From Globisporangium splendens (Eukaryota > Oomycota > Peronosporomycetes > Pythiales > Pythiaceae): 64,000 bases of DNA. The notes beneath the pieces were generated by a model, which saw nothing but the letters and a program-made list of their open reading frames with translations, was not told the origin of the DNA and did not search any database. Below, in pieces: positions 29,214 through 40,016 of the stretch (position 1 is its first letter; each line of letters starts with the position of its first letter). The translations under genes were made by a program, and so were the position numbers. The stretch is from contig VFIW01000152.1 in assembly GCA_006386115.1 (NCBI GenBank), forward strand, positions 1 through 64,000, in the 5' to 3' direction.

Positions 29214-31865
29214 ATGTGCGACTCCAGCGCGTCCTCCCGAGTGCGCCGCCGCGTCCAGCGTGATGGTTCCGATTATACAGCAGAAGGTCAGCGTCGACGG
29301 TCCCGCGTGCGACCGCGAGAGCCACTGGTTGTTATGACCCAGCAGCCCAAAATGAAGACGAATACGACAGCAGCGAGTACGACAGCAGCAGATACAGAGA
29401 AAGCAGGCCAGTCGGTCGATAACGACGCAAGAGCCAACAGACAGTCGTGCGAGACCAACGCGAGTATTTTACAGGTGGTGCCGAAGCGAAGGCGACGGCA
29501 ATATGCAGAAACAGATACAGGAGACGAAGGCGAGCGTGTATATACCAGAATAAGCCGATACGACGGCAAATTTGATCTAGTCCCGGTAAATACGAGAAGA
29601 CCAGGTGATCCGTGTATATCCAGCAGCAGTCGGCGATACTTACTGGGGAGAAGAACAGGAGGGGCAGCTTCTCGGCTAGTATCACTCTATCAGCTGTTGA
29701 CGGTGCTATGGACTCTGTGTCTGGCGAGCAGCGGCTTTTTTCCCGTGGTGGAGGCTGTGAGCGGGTACGTGCCTGTGGACTACGGCTTTGAGTTCAACGG
29801 CAAGCACTCGGACTTCGCGCAGCAGTACTACCTGCGGTACATGGCCAAGGACGAGGTGAGTCCGCTGACCGCTGTCAAGACGGGGAACCTGCCGGACGCG
29901 CTCCGAACCGAGCTCAAGACGTACGCGCTCTCGTGGGAGGAGCTCCCGGGGTTGCTGCAGCGTGCGCTGCTCTGGGACACTGGGTACGCGCTCACGGCCG
30001 ACAGCACCATCGTGCCGATCTACACGCGCAACAACCGGTCCATGGCTGAGATCTTCGTGCCTCGCAAGGCGTACGAGCGCACGGGGTGCACGCCGCGCGC
30101 GTGCTCGCTGCCGAACGGCGAGATCTTTTACCGGCACAAATGGTGCGACGGCGACCAGATGGCGCGCGTGAGTCTGTGTGCAGTGGACGGCGACAAGACG
30201 TCGCCGCATGCAGCCATGTGGGGCGACGGCGGTGAAGTGGACACGATCCCCGAGGTGCGCGTCATGCGCCACTATTGGAGAGATCACGGTGACGAGTACC
30301 TCATGTACGCGCTGCACACACTGGCGGACGAGGCTGTGTACGACAAGTGTCCCACGACACCCGCCATGGTCATCCCCTGCGTCTCGAACGCGTCGGTGCC
30401 AGATCCGGAGAACTGGGGTCCCCCCACACGCGGCAAAGTCGTCGAAGCCTGGCTCAAGAAGTACGCCGAGGACCACCAGGAGAACCGCACGTGGCTGCTC
30501 GTGCCGCTGACCATCGTCGTGTTCACGCTCTTTGGTGTGATCACCGTGTACCGGTTCAAGGCCGCGGTGCGCGAGCCGCTGGACGACGACGACTCGACCT
30601 TCACGAAGAACGATCTGGATTTCGACTCAGGATCAGTTGAGGCGTTCCTCATGTCGCCCCGCGATGGCGCGAACGATGATTCGGACTCGAACAACGACGT
30701 CGAGCAGCACCCTGAGGGCGACCTGAATGCAGCCGCGTTCGAGTACTTTGACGCGTCCATCGGGCTCTCGGCGTCGGCGTTTGACCCGATGATGATGGCG
30801 TCGCACCCGCGGATCCACCCGCTACAGCGGTCAGCGCGCTCGATGTGGGGCAAAGTGCACGCGTCGAAGCGGAACGAGGTCGCGATCCGCAGTTTCCGGT
30901 TGTTTGAGTCGCATCGCAAGATCCGGCAGCTGCGCGTGCCGTTTCGCGAGATCCAAGTCACGAAGCTGTTGTCGTCGGGAGCAACAGGCGAAGTGTGGCT
31001 CGCGACGCACCGCACGCGCCAAGTCGCGGTCAAGCAGCTGATCCCGGCCAAGCGCCGCAAACTCAAGGAGATGGAGATGTTCATGGCCGAGATTTATTTA
31101 TTGGCGCAGCTCAAGCACGACAACATCGTGTCGCTAGTTGGCATTGCGTGGAACACGCTTGAGCACATCGTGATGGTCCAGGAGCTCATGGAAATGGGTG
31201 ATCTGCAGCAGTTCCTGGCCACGCAACGCAAGCAGAACCAGCAGCAGAAGCAGTGCCATGTTGACGGTGACGAGAATGAGGGCAGCAGCACGACGATGCT
31301 GTTTACGTGGGAGCAGCAGCGCCTGCACGTGGCCCAGAGCGTGGCAGCGGCGCTCGCGTACATGCACCGGCTGACACCAAAGTTGCTGCACCTGGACGTG
31401 AAATCCAGAAACGTGTTGCTTTCCAACGAGCTGAAAGTCGTGAAGTTGTGCGATTTCGGGATCAGCAGACGCAAGTACAATGCTGACGAGGACGACAACA
31501 ACCTGACGGTCACGGCTGCGATCGGCACGATGTCGTGGACCGCGCCTGAGCTGCTCGTGGGTGACGACTACAGCGAGAAAGTGGACATTTACTCGTTCGG
31601 CGTGCTGCTCACGGAGCTCGACACTTGCCAGTTGCCGTACCACGACCCGCAGTCGCTCGAGTTGAAACTCGTGCAGTACCCGCTGCGGCTCATGAAGCGT
31701 ATTTTGAACGAAGGCTACCGCCCGAAGCTCTCGTCTTCGTGTCCGCCGCATATCGCGCAATTGGCGGCGTCGTGTCTTTCGCGAGACCCGGAGGCAAGGC
31801 CGAGTGCGCGCGACATCTGTGCAATGCTGAAGTCGGATACGGAACGAGTGAGCGACATGGTGTGA
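29214..31865 (+). CDS. Receptor-like TKL protein kinase
   Basis: The 883-residue protein starts at the first ATG; a second ATG at 29334 is possible. An Arg-rich, disordered N-terminus of about 155 residues is followed by a hydrophobic segment (LYQLLTVLWTLCLASS, about 160-185) that can act as a signal anchor. A predicted extracellular or lumenal domain of about 240 residues contains paired cysteines (GCTPRACSLPNG, HKWCDGDQ). A second membrane segment (WLLVPLTIVVFTLFGVITVY) leads to an acidic linker and a kinase domain (about 580-875). Kinase residues: ATP-binding Lys607, catalytic Asp728 in HLDVKSRN, Asp747 of DFG, and the APE motif. The glycine loop reads SSGATGEV, so its first glycine is replaced by Ser. 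The overall kinase pattern is tyrosine-kinase-like. Substrate and ligand are unknown; such kinases are expanded in oomycetes. Confidence 0.82.
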   Translation: MCDSSASSRVRRRVQRDGSDYTAEGQRRRSRVRPREPLVVMTQQPKMKTNTTAASTTAADTEKAGQSVDNDARANRQSCETNASILQVVPKRRRRQYAETDTGDEGERVYTRISRYDGKFDLVPVNTRRPGDPCISSSSRRYLLGRRTGGAASRLVSLYQLLTVLWTLCLASSGFFPVVEAVSGYVPVDYGFEFNGKHSDFAQQYYLRYMAKDEVSPLTAVKTGNLPDALRTELKTYALSWEELPGLLQRALLWDTGYALTADSTIVPIYTRNNRSMAEIFVPRKAYERTGCTPRACSLPNGEIFYRHKWCDGDQMARVSLCAVDGDKTSPHAAMWGDGGEVDTIPEVRVMRHYWRDHGDEYLMYALHTLADEAVYDKCPTTPAMVIPCVSNASVPDPENWGPPTRGKVVEAWLKKYAEDHQENRTWLLVPLTIVVFTLFGVITVYRFKAAVREPLDDDDSTFTKNDLDFDSGSVEAFLMSPRDGANDDSDSNNDVEQHPEGDLNAAAFEYFDASIGLSASAFDPMMMASHPRIHPLQRSARSMWGKVHASKRNEVAIRSFRLFESHRKIRQLRVPFREIQVTKLLSSGATGEVWLATHRTRQVAVKQLIPAKRRKLKEMEMFMAEIYLLAQLKHDNIVSLVGIAWNTLEHIVMVQELMEMGDLQQFLATQRKQNQQQKQCHVDGDENEGSSTTMLFTWEQQRLHVAQSVAAALAYMHRLTPKLLHLDVKSRNVLLSNELKVVKLCDFGISRRKYNADEDDNNLTVTAAIGTMSWTAPELLVGDDYSEKVDIYSFGVLLTELDTCQLPYHDPQSLELKLVQYPLRLMKRILNEGYRPKLSSSCPPHIAQLAASCLSRDPEARPSARDICAMLKSDTERVSDMV

Positions 31866-33467
31866 ATGGTGCAAGCGAGAGCAAACCAGGACGGCAGCGA
31901 TTATTCCCGAGTTCGGGCGAGTCGGAAGGTGTTGATACCTTAGTAGCAGCGTCAAGAATTATACTGAAGCAGCAATGCAAAGCCGAGATATACACACTCG
32001 CTGATTGCAACGTCTTGCCTTTTTGTGTTGGCCATTTTTTTCCATACAAGTGGACGAGACGGAAGAAGAGACAAGTGTGGCAGTGCAGAGTTATCCCTTG
32101 CTTCAAGGACATGCATTGATCCAACGCCAATGGTCGGTAAATTAAGGTGTCGTCCAAGTTTGCATATTTTCTGCCATACAAAGAACTGTAGATGGGTTGA
32201 CTCGATAAATTGCGAGTGTTGCGAACACACTGCAACGGCATAACAGTTCCTGAGAAGTGGTATGTCGAAGATGGCTTAATTCATGCTGCACGCGACGCTC
32301 ATTATTAATCTTGCTGCACTCAGGCTATGACGCTCCTAGGCTATTGGGTTGTGTACAAATAGTGTACTTGAGTTCCCTGCCTATCACCTGAGTTTGTACT
32401 TGGATAGGGTTGTGCATCAGGCGGTATTGTGTCACCGATTAATCTGGAAAACATGTTGCTGAAGGACGATAAGGTCGAACAACCACAAAAGATCATTTTT
32501 ACTCTTGCCCAAGCAGGATTTGCATCACCACGAAATGTCACTATTTGTGTGGGAAACGATTGATCCTAGAGAAAATGTTACTAAACGAAGGATGTCGCTA
32601 ATTTAAGGTGTCGTGAGAACAAGGGATAACTCTGCAGCGCACACGCATTTGACGTGGCATGATAACCAGCCAACTTCAAGGATGAGAAAAAGGCAGCAGA
32701 GCTGTCTTCCACACAGCAAGCAGATACAGTACCACCGACTCCCATTTTCTTTTCTCTCTTGCCTCTTTTGTATCCTGAGAATGGTCCTCCAGAGAACGAA
32801 GCACGAACCCGTTTCACACGCAAGTCACCATGCCAAAAGATCCCATGGCGCCAGTTGTATCTTGTACTGTAGCGCAGTAGTGGGTGGTGTTTTTGACTCG
32901 CATCCAAACGACAGTCCGCTGAAAGTGCATTTCGGAAAGGGAAAAGAGCTCCTGGGGTTTAACAACCTGGCGGACTCATTTCCAATTCGATTGCTGCGTG
33001 CGCCTGTACTATAATAGAAAGCATGAGGAAAAGTCACACTACAGTAGAGTTGGCATGAAGGATTGCATAATATGCGCATAGTGTATGAAGTCATCGGATG
33101 GCTCACACACTGCCAGCATTCCCGTACCTGCTTGAGGCTTTCCGCCACAAAGTGAGCTCATGTTCTTGCCTATTTGTCCTTTCGGATGGTTGAAGTTTGG
33201 CTCGTTTCTGCACAGAAACCCAAAAGATCGCTCGTCAACTGTGATCCTCTCGTCAATCGACACGAAACTGCAAAGGGCGTTTCGCAATTATTTATTTTTA
33301 TCACAAACTTCAAACACGCCCCTTCAACTGGCGACTCTTGGCCATCGGACTGTACCCAAAGAGTAGATGTGCCCATCACTCCCCAGCAAGTCCCCATTGC
33401 ACTTTTTGCCACGCGCGACAGGTTTCCATCCACAGCCACACAACACACTACAGAAAGGCGAGAATTC
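31866..33467. other. Gene-poor region
   Basis: About 1.6 kb. Only short scattered frames are seen and none has family features. The likely initiator of the small gene at 33468 lies at 33392-33407. Confidence 0.5.
33392..33407 (+). promoter_or_regulatory. Initiator-like element
   Basis: CCCCATTGCACTTTTT resembles the oomycete core promoter at about 11 of 16 positions and lies 61 bases before the ATG at 33468. Confidence 0.4.
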
Positions 33468-33827
33468 ATGCAAGCCGCCAAAGATCCCTCGCACGCCCAA
33501 CTGGACACAACCCAGCAGCTGCTGCACAAGTGGACCCAGCAGCTGCTGCACAAGTGGACCCAGCACCAGCCTCAGGTCAAGGTGTTGTTGACGCCAAAGT
33601 CGCCAGCAGCCGCGTGCGCTTCCGCGCTCTCTCGCATTGAGATCTGCTCTGTGTGCCAAGACCATCGCATCGAGAAGGTGTTTTATGAGAACATGGTGCT
33701 GGACCGCACATGCTCGAAATGTGATGATGAAGGGGTTGTCTACGTTCGCAGACAAGAGCAAGTGCCGATGACAGAGGCGCAAGAGAGTCAAGGAGATTCA
33801 CAGAAACAGCAAGTGCAGAGTGCTTAG
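33468..33827 (+). CDS. Small CxxC-CxxC protein with internal duplication
   Basis: The 119-residue frame starts MQAAKDPSHAQLDTTQQLLHKW. Two perfect 24-base units encode QQLLHKWT twice in a row. Further on, CSVC and CSKC are 20 residues apart, like a small zinc ribbon, followed by a charged tail. No signal peptide is seen. I do not recognise the family. The initiator-like element at 33392 and the paired cysteines make a real gene more likely than chance. Confidence 0.5.
   Translation: MQAAKDPSHAQLDTTQQLLHKWTQQLLHKWTQHQPQVKVLLTPKSPAAACASALSRIEICSVCQDHRIEKVFYENMVLDRTCSKCDDEGVVYVRRQEQVPMTEAQESQGDSQKQQVQSA
33510..33557 (+). repeat. Perfect 24-base tandem duplication
   Basis: The unit beginning CCCAGCAGCTGCTGCACAAG occurs twice in direct tandem inside the small gene. 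It adds eight residues in frame. Confidence 0.85.
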
Positions 33828-34179
33828 CCAACTTCACATAATGTTCAAAACTGCGCTTATATTTTGAGTTTTCTGGGTTTCGATCGCAAATTTGCTGCTC
33901 TGATTGTGTGTTTCTGAGCAAAATATACACCTACATACACATGTTCATCGACGGACGGAGCGAGTTGGGCTGGTACAGTAGCTGCTGTGCACCGCGTGCC
34001 TTGTTAGGACGGCCGGGTCTGGTTGGTTGGTTCTTGTTGCTTGTTTCGCGTGTCTTGCTCGCGTCCGGTTGCTTCATGCTGTCTTGGTTTCATACTTGAT
34101 ACTTCATAATCTCTTTTCCTATACAATCACTTGTCACTCGAGTCGCTTGGGTTGCTCTATTGCTGCTGTTCTTGAGAGT
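33828..34179. other. Convergent intergenic region
   Basis: 352 bases between two convergent 3' ends. Nothing else is seen. Confidence 0.5.
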
Positions 34180-35613
34180 TTACTCGGCAAACAGAAACGT
34201 CTCGAGTCCAAACTCCTCAGCCGACGGCATCGCGCGGTCCTGCGCATGGCAATATGCACTCGCGTCCTTGCCCGAAGAAGCAGGCGACGACGTCGCGACG
34301 CCGACACTCACGGCTACCGTGTGATGGCCATTGCTGTTGTTCTGGTTGCTGTTACTGCCAGACGCGTCTTGCCAGAAATCCAATGGGAAGTTGGTCAGCT
34401 CGAGGGCCGAGTTCATGTTGGGGTCCCAGGTCCACGGCTCAATGAACGTGCCGTTGAAGCCCGCATCGATGCTGCCATGGTGGTGGTGGTGGCTCACCTT
34501 GTCGTTGCTCGGGTAATCGTACGGCTTGACGTTGAACTCGACGTTGCGTCCATGTGGGAAGCCACCAAGATTCGGCGTCGTAGGCTCAGGTTCATGCGAG
34601 GACGACGACGAGTACAACCCGCGCGGCGTGCTTGAGAGCAAGTGGTGCGGCTGCAAAGGCGGCAGAATGAACTGCTTGTACGACTCGTCGCAGAACGCCT
34701 CCAGACCGCTCAATTCTTGCAACGGGCGCGCGAGCTTCTTCATGGCCGGCTGGTGGCTCGGCGCCGAGAGGTACTGCTGGTGCTGTCGGTGGCTCTCCAT
34801 GGCGAGCGCCGAGTTCAGCGGACTCTTGTACAGGTCCATGAACGACTCGGCGTGTGGGATCTGCACGTTGACTGGCGGTCGGCGGTTGTTGATGCTGCTG
34901 TTCTGGTTCTTGCGGTCGGCTTTCGTGATTCCATTGCCCACGCGACGGCGTGTTGGCTGAGGCGACGACGCGACGCTGGAGAGCGAGGAAGGAGACGTCG
35001 AGGTCGTGAGCGTGGACTTTTGGCGCCACTGCTCACGGATCGACGCGCGCATCACGCCCGTGTGGTTTGGATCTGGCGGGAAGCAGTTGTGGCTGAACGT
35101 GCACACACCGCTCGACTGCGTCTTGGTCCACTTGCGGAAACCAAAGTTGTTGAGTTGGCGCTGGAAGCTCGCAAACTTCTGGTGCTTGAAGTACTTGGGC
35201 AGGATCTCGCGCTCAAAGCGTTCCATGTCCAGGATGTGGAACGCCGTCACGCGGTTCGGCTTGAGCTCCTGGTTTTGCACCCACGAGATCACGGCCGGGT
35301 CTTCGGTTTGCAGGATCGCGTACAGCGAGCGCAGGAACTTGGGGACCTTGCAGACCACGGTCGCCGAGTTGCCGTTGCCGCCGCTCACGATCGTCGTGCC
35401 GGATGCAAATGCCGCTGCAAGACCTTGCGACGTGTCCACTGGTCCGCACGATTGGTGCACGCCGTTGTTGTTCAGCTTGGTGGTGGTGCTGGCGTGGCTC
35501 ATGCTGAAGCCTCGTGGTGTCAACATGGTCTTCATGGGGAAATGCGGGGCGACCGAGCTCGTGTATCCGGCTTTGGTCGGCGACGTTGGCGAAGAGGAAG
35601 CAGTGCGCCGCAT
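34180..35613 (-). CDS. Heat shock factor-type transcription factor
   Basis: The 477-residue protein has a classic HSF DNA-binding domain at residues about 90-180, with VPKFLRSLYAIL, SWVQNQ, RVTAFHILDMERFEREILPKYF and the recognition part FASFQRQLNNFGFRKW. The domain lies after a disordered 90-residue N-terminus rather than near the start. No clear long heptad repeat of the HR-A/B trimerisation type follows. The C-terminal half is rich in Ser, Asn, His and Pro, with a His run and aromatic/acidic patches (EPWTWDPN, FPLDFWQD) that could activate transcription. It should be nuclear. The start is the ATG at 35611-35613. The 5' leader from the predicted initiator is about 190 bases. Confidence 0.88.
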   Translation of the reverse strand: MRRTASSSPTSPTKAGYTSSVAPHFPMKTMLTPRGFSMSHASTTTKLNNNGVHQSCGPVDTSQGLAAAFASGTTIVSGGNGNSATVVCKVPKFLRSLYAILQTEDPAVISWVQNQELKPNRVTAFHILDMERFEREILPKYFKHQKFASFQRQLNNFGFRKWTKTQSSGVCTFSHNCFPPDPNHTGVMRASIREQWRQKSTLTTSTSPSSLSSVASSPQPTRRRVGNGITKADRKNQNSSINNRRPPVNVQIPHAESFMDLYKSPLNSALAMESHRQHQQYLSAPSHQPAMKKLARPLQELSGLEAFCDESYKQFILPPLQPHHLLSSTPRGLYSSSSSHEPEPTTPNLGGFPHGRNVEFNVKPYDYPSNDKVSHHHHHGSIDAGFNGTFIEPWTWDPNMNSALELTNFPLDFWQDASGSNSNQNNSNGHHTVAVSVGVATSSPASSGKDASAYCHAQDRAMPSAEEFGLETFLFAE

Positions 35614-35800
35614 CAATCAAGGAACAGTTGACGAATGAGTGCAATCGGAAGAAAAACTTTCCACCCCTTGTGGTTCTCAAAAAGGATGGAAGAAGATGAG
35701 GAGAGAGTTGACAACCCGGAAGCTGCAGGGCGGTTGCTGCGGTTGCCGAGATTCGGGACGGAGCGCTTGGGGGCTGCTGCTGGTGTGAGTTTCACGGTGG

Positions 35801-35816
35801 AAAACGGAGAATGAGA
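35801..35816 (-). promoter_or_regulatory. Oomycete core promoter for the HSF gene
   Basis: Read on the minus strand, TCTCATTCTCCGTTTT matches 14 of 16 consensus positions. Confidence 0.6.
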
Positions 35817-38218
35817 TCCGACTCCTCGGCTGACTGACCGGATCGATCCCAAAAAACGAAAGACAGAAGGAATCACTGCCCTGTGCGGAACTTCCGAATG
35901 GAAATGGAAGCAGTGGGTGGAAGGACTGGAGGGGGGACCAGTGCAACCGCGACAAGTCTCCAAAAGATCGCTGTTGTTCGCTTTTTTATTTTCCTTCTTT
36001 CCTTCCACTAATCTTCCGATGCAGAAGTACCTGAGATTATACTCATTAGAGACGAGTGAGAGAGAAAGGACAGGACCACTGAAATTCGCATACTCACTTC
36101 AAGATACCGACCCTTATTTGGCAACTTGTGGCGTCGTTCAACGCTACTTTCGCATAGAATGCGATAGAGAGAAACAAAAACGTGGGGTTGCGCAGTAAGA
36201 GTCGTTGAGATTGTGCCTTCGTGCCCTTTAAAGGTGCACTTGCTTTGCGTATGTATCTTTGCGCTAATTTGTATAGTTGCGTCGGATACATCGTTGTGGC
36301 CTTGCTATGCAGACAGACCCCAAAGAGCAAAGTGCGCGTATATCGCTTTTCCTGCAGCAGATGGATGATGTCTTTGCTTCTTGCCTTTGTCTCAACCACG
36401 CGACACGAAAGCCGCGACTGAGATTTTTTAACAGCAGTGCACCTCTTTGTTCATATGGAGGAGCCTTTATTCGCACATTCAAATGCGAGTCGCTCTTCTC
36501 TCTTTATGACATGCATGTGCACCGCGAAGTCAACTTGTTTTATCACTGGAATTTGAGCAATTAGCTAACTTTTGTATGTAGAAAACAAGCTTTGTGAATT
36601 CTTGTGATGCAGCAGCAGTGGACTGACTCGAAGGCGAGGGTGGAATAAACCTTGTTGTCGTAATCCGTTTCATGTGCGTGGTCAGTTTCACGAGCGCGGG
36701 AGAGGAAGAAGCAAGCGAGGGACGGACCAACACTGCAAGCGAGAAAGCTCCTCTCCCTTTCGCTCTTGTCTTGCATTGCATGGTGCTCAAGTGGGTTTGC
36801 TATCTATTGTGGACCCATTCGCTCCATAGACGCTGCAAACTACGTAGCCCTTCAACGGCTCACAGGGCGACTCATCTCCACTGACGCTCGTAGGGCTCGT
36901 GTTCCGCGGAACACGCGGAGAAGCCCGAGATGGATACTGTAGGAGCGAGTCTCGACGAGGGAAGGGCGTTGAATGAGGTCAGCAGTATCTTTTGGCAAAA
37001 CACACTCACACACACTTTGGTTTGGGTATGGAATGCGTTTGAAGAGCGAGCGATCGTGCGATAAACAACAGCCAAGCACACACACGCACCATCCATGCCG
37101 TGTGTCTGAATACTTGTATAGCGAGTTGCCGTTCAATGAAGCAGCCGAGGTGTCTCGAGGTTGGGGATCTTGAGCTTTTCGCCGGCGCGATGGATCTTAG
37201 TGGGTCGTTCTCTCTTCTGCTGCTCCTCCCTCTCCGCCCCATCATCCGATCGCATTCCGCTTGACGTGCGTAAGTCACCGCGCGGTCCCACCCCTCAGGC
37301 AACGATGCGCAAGGGACAGATGGCAGAGCGACTCACTGGGTGGAGGCTTTCGGCACTAGCCACAGACATGACGCGCTTTCTTTGCGTGTGGATCAATGGA
37401 TAGCGCCTGCATAAACTTTAAAAAGAGCCTAGCTTGGGGCTGCATAAGGGCATCTCGTACGCTGTTTGTGATTGACGCGAAAATGCAAGACGCGAACATG
37501 GTTCTCGCTAGTCCGTCTTGCCTACAACTCTGTGAAGATGTCTTTGGAAATGGCAGAAAGGCTGTTGGTGCAGCCCCAACTGTGACGCTCGAAGTTGCGT
37601 CCAGAGCGCTCTGCACTCTGTAAAAGGCGCGGACGGGGCCAGCACGACAGTGCGTGCGCAGAGGTTCCATTGTTCCCATACCTATGAGATACCCAGGTAC
37701 GTAGGCAGGGGCATTTAGGTACATGATGGATAGACGGAACGCCATGAACCCATGAGCTTCAAACGAGTCAGTTGAGCAGCGACCTTTGCCCATTCACGCG
37801 GAGACGGGCGGGCGACATACCCAAAGCGCAAACCAACGACCAACCAACTCGAGACGAGCCGAAAAGCACACATTGGCTTGCTTCAAGCTGATTCTGTTCA
37901 GCGAGAGTGGGGCGGACCACAAAGACCATCAAACCATCGAAAGATTAGCATAGACTGCAGTTCGTAACGCTGTGTCTGTTACGAACCATGCTCTCAAACT
38001 CAACTTGCCTCTTCTAATGCATAGAGCGATAATAAAGGGTCTGCAGTGTGTTAAATATAGTGTCAACACACACGAGTTTATTGGTGTATTTTGCGCAATA
38101 AAGAGGTAATGGAAACAACTCTCTTTTGAATTGCTGACGTTGTCGACACCACTCGACAATTCATTTTTGAATTGATGACGTCGTCGACACACCGTTACGA
38201 AACCCAAGAGCGACTGTT
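35817..38218. other. Gene-poor region between HSF and oxoamine synthase genes
   Basis: About 2.4 kb. Short frames on both strands have no recognisable features. The only structure noted is the paired TGACGT-containing repeat at 38124-38190 next to the downstream gene. Confidence 0.5.
38124..38190. promoter_or_regulatory. Direct repeat with CRE-like core
   Basis: TTTTGAATTGCTGACGTTGT followed by CGACAC (38124-38149) recurs as TTTTGAATTGATGACGTCGT followed by CGACAC (38165-38190). The 41-base period is about four helical turns, and the copies end 28 bases before the predicted initiator. TGACGT is the half-site of bZIP/CREB-type proteins. Confidence 0.55.
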
Positions 38219-38234
38219 GGTCATTCCTCCATCA
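38219..38234 (+). promoter_or_regulatory. Initiator-like element
   Basis: GGTCATTCCTCCATCA resembles the oomycete initiator and lies 33 bases before the ATG at 38252. Confidence 0.5.
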
Positions 38235-38251
38235 TCCAACCCTTCAAAACA

Positions 38252-39733
38252 ATGGCGCAGCAGCGGAATGCACCGCTGGACGCGAAGCTGCGGCGCGCGC
38301 TCGAGAGACGCCGCACTGTCGGGACGCTGCGTGCGCTGCAGGTGGGGAGTCCCGACTGCGTCGACTTCTTCTCGAACGACTACCTGGGCTTCGCCAAGTC
38401 CCGGCGGCTGCAGGCGCTCGTGGCGGCGCGCAAGCAGCAGCTCGACGACTCGGCCCTCTGGCTCGGCTCCACGGGCTCGCGGCTCATTTCCGGCAACTCG
38501 CGCTACTTCATGCAGGTCGAGAAGGAGCTCGCGGCGTTCTACAACAGGTATATTGTGTGTAGATGAGGTTTCTTCAAGTGTCCAGTGCATGTGGACCCAT
38601 TGATGTGAGGTTCCAAACCATGGGCGGACTGAACTTCTTCCACGCTTTCATTTCTTTCTTTCTCTGTTTTTCGAATGCGACCTATGGATCAATATGAGCG
38701 TCTTAGTCGTTCGATTATGGAATTTTTACACTGACTTTCGCATGTTGCTGTTGCTGTCCGTATTTGCAGTGAAGCCGCGCTGTTGTTCAACTCCGGGTAC
38801 ACGGCGAACCTGGGCGTTCTTTCGAGTCTTCCGCAAGCCGACGACGCCGTGCTCTACGACGAGCTCATCCACAACTCGTGCCACGAAGGACTGCGCCTGA
38901 GCCGTGCGCACGCCAAGGGCAACACACACGCATTCCGCCACAACGACGTCCAGGACCTCGCGACCAAACTTGAACGACTAGCAGCCACAAGCAGCACTGC
39001 CACGAAAGCGAATCGATGCATCTTTGTCGTCGTCGAGTCGCTGTACTCGATGGACGGCGACGTTGCGCCGCTTGTCGAGATGACGGCGGTGTGTGAGAAA
39101 GCTGGGGCTGTGATCATCGTGGACGAAGCCCACGGCACGGGCGTGTACGGCCCCCAGGGATCCGGCGTCGTGCGAGAGCTGGGACTCGACGCCAAGCCTA
39201 ATGTGCTCGCCTGCCGTGTGTATACGTTTGGGAAAGCCATGGGCTGCCACGGTGCTGTGGTGTGCGGCTCCCAAGTGCTCATCGACTATCTGGTCAACTA
39301 CGCGCGCTCGTTCATCTACACGACGGCATTCCCGTTCGAACAGCTCGTGACGGTGCAATGCGCACACGAATTCTGCGCCACAGCGGATGCTGAACGGCAG
39401 CGCGTCCTGGAGCTCGTCCAGTACTTCAAGCGCAGCGTACGAGACAACCCACGGATCCCAAGCACCGCTCTGCTCGAGAGCGACTCACCCATCCAAGGCG
39501 TCGTCTTTGAGGGCAACCACCAGGTGCTGCATGCGGCCAGAGAAATGCTCGCGATGGGTATCCGCGTCATCCCGATTCGCTCGCCCACGGTGCCGAAAGG
39601 CTCCGAGCGTTTCCGCATCGTCATCCACGCCGACAACACGGAAAGCGAGATCGACCTGCTCGTCGCGGCTCTCGAAGCGATGTTCCGCGCTCGAGAGAGG
39701 AGCTCCAACGGCCAGCTGGACTCCAAACTATAG
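38252..39733 (+). CDS. PLP-dependent alpha-oxoamine synthase (8-amino-7-oxononanoate synthase / KBL type)
   Basis: Exons are 38252-38547 and 38770-39733, with a 222-nt intron (donor GTATAT, acceptor CAG), giving 419 residues. The join restores FYNSEAALLFNSGYTAN across the splice. Family motifs are present: FFSNDYLGFAKS, GSTGSRLISGN, the pyridoxal-contacting VDEAHGTG, and TFGKAMGCHGA carrying the Schiff-base lysine. The fold condenses an amino acid with an acyl-CoA. Biotin-pathway 8-amino-7-oxononanoate synthase is the best guess; 2-amino-3-ketobutyrate CoA ligase is the main alternative. No obvious mitochondrial targeting peptide is seen. Confidence 0.87.
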
Positions 39734-40016
39734 ACACGAGACTAGAATTCTGTTAATGCCTTTGCTGTTGCGTAGCAGCAGCTCGCTCGTCACTAGCGGG
39801 TTTAATAAACAGGAGGATATCAGGCATCTGTGCATATTGGTGGTTGGTGTGATTACGTTTAGGTTTGTTTTTCGTGTCTGCACGTGCGTGCGAGATGCAG
39901 CTCCTGTGGTTTCATTTAGGATCGAGTGCAGCGTCGCTCTATTTGTTCGCATCGACGCGCTCTCGCCAAACGCATTTCGTTGCTGAATTGACACTGTATC
40001 AACAAGCGCTTCGTCC

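Noticed and set aside
34642..35631. Plus-strand open frame opposite the HSF gene
   Set aside because: It is an Arg/Val-rich shadow. The minus strand has an unmistakable HSF DNA-binding domain.
36085..36105. Word GCATACTCACTTCAAG shared with about 56627
   Set aside because: A 16-base match with no similarity on either side. Too little to call a repeat family.
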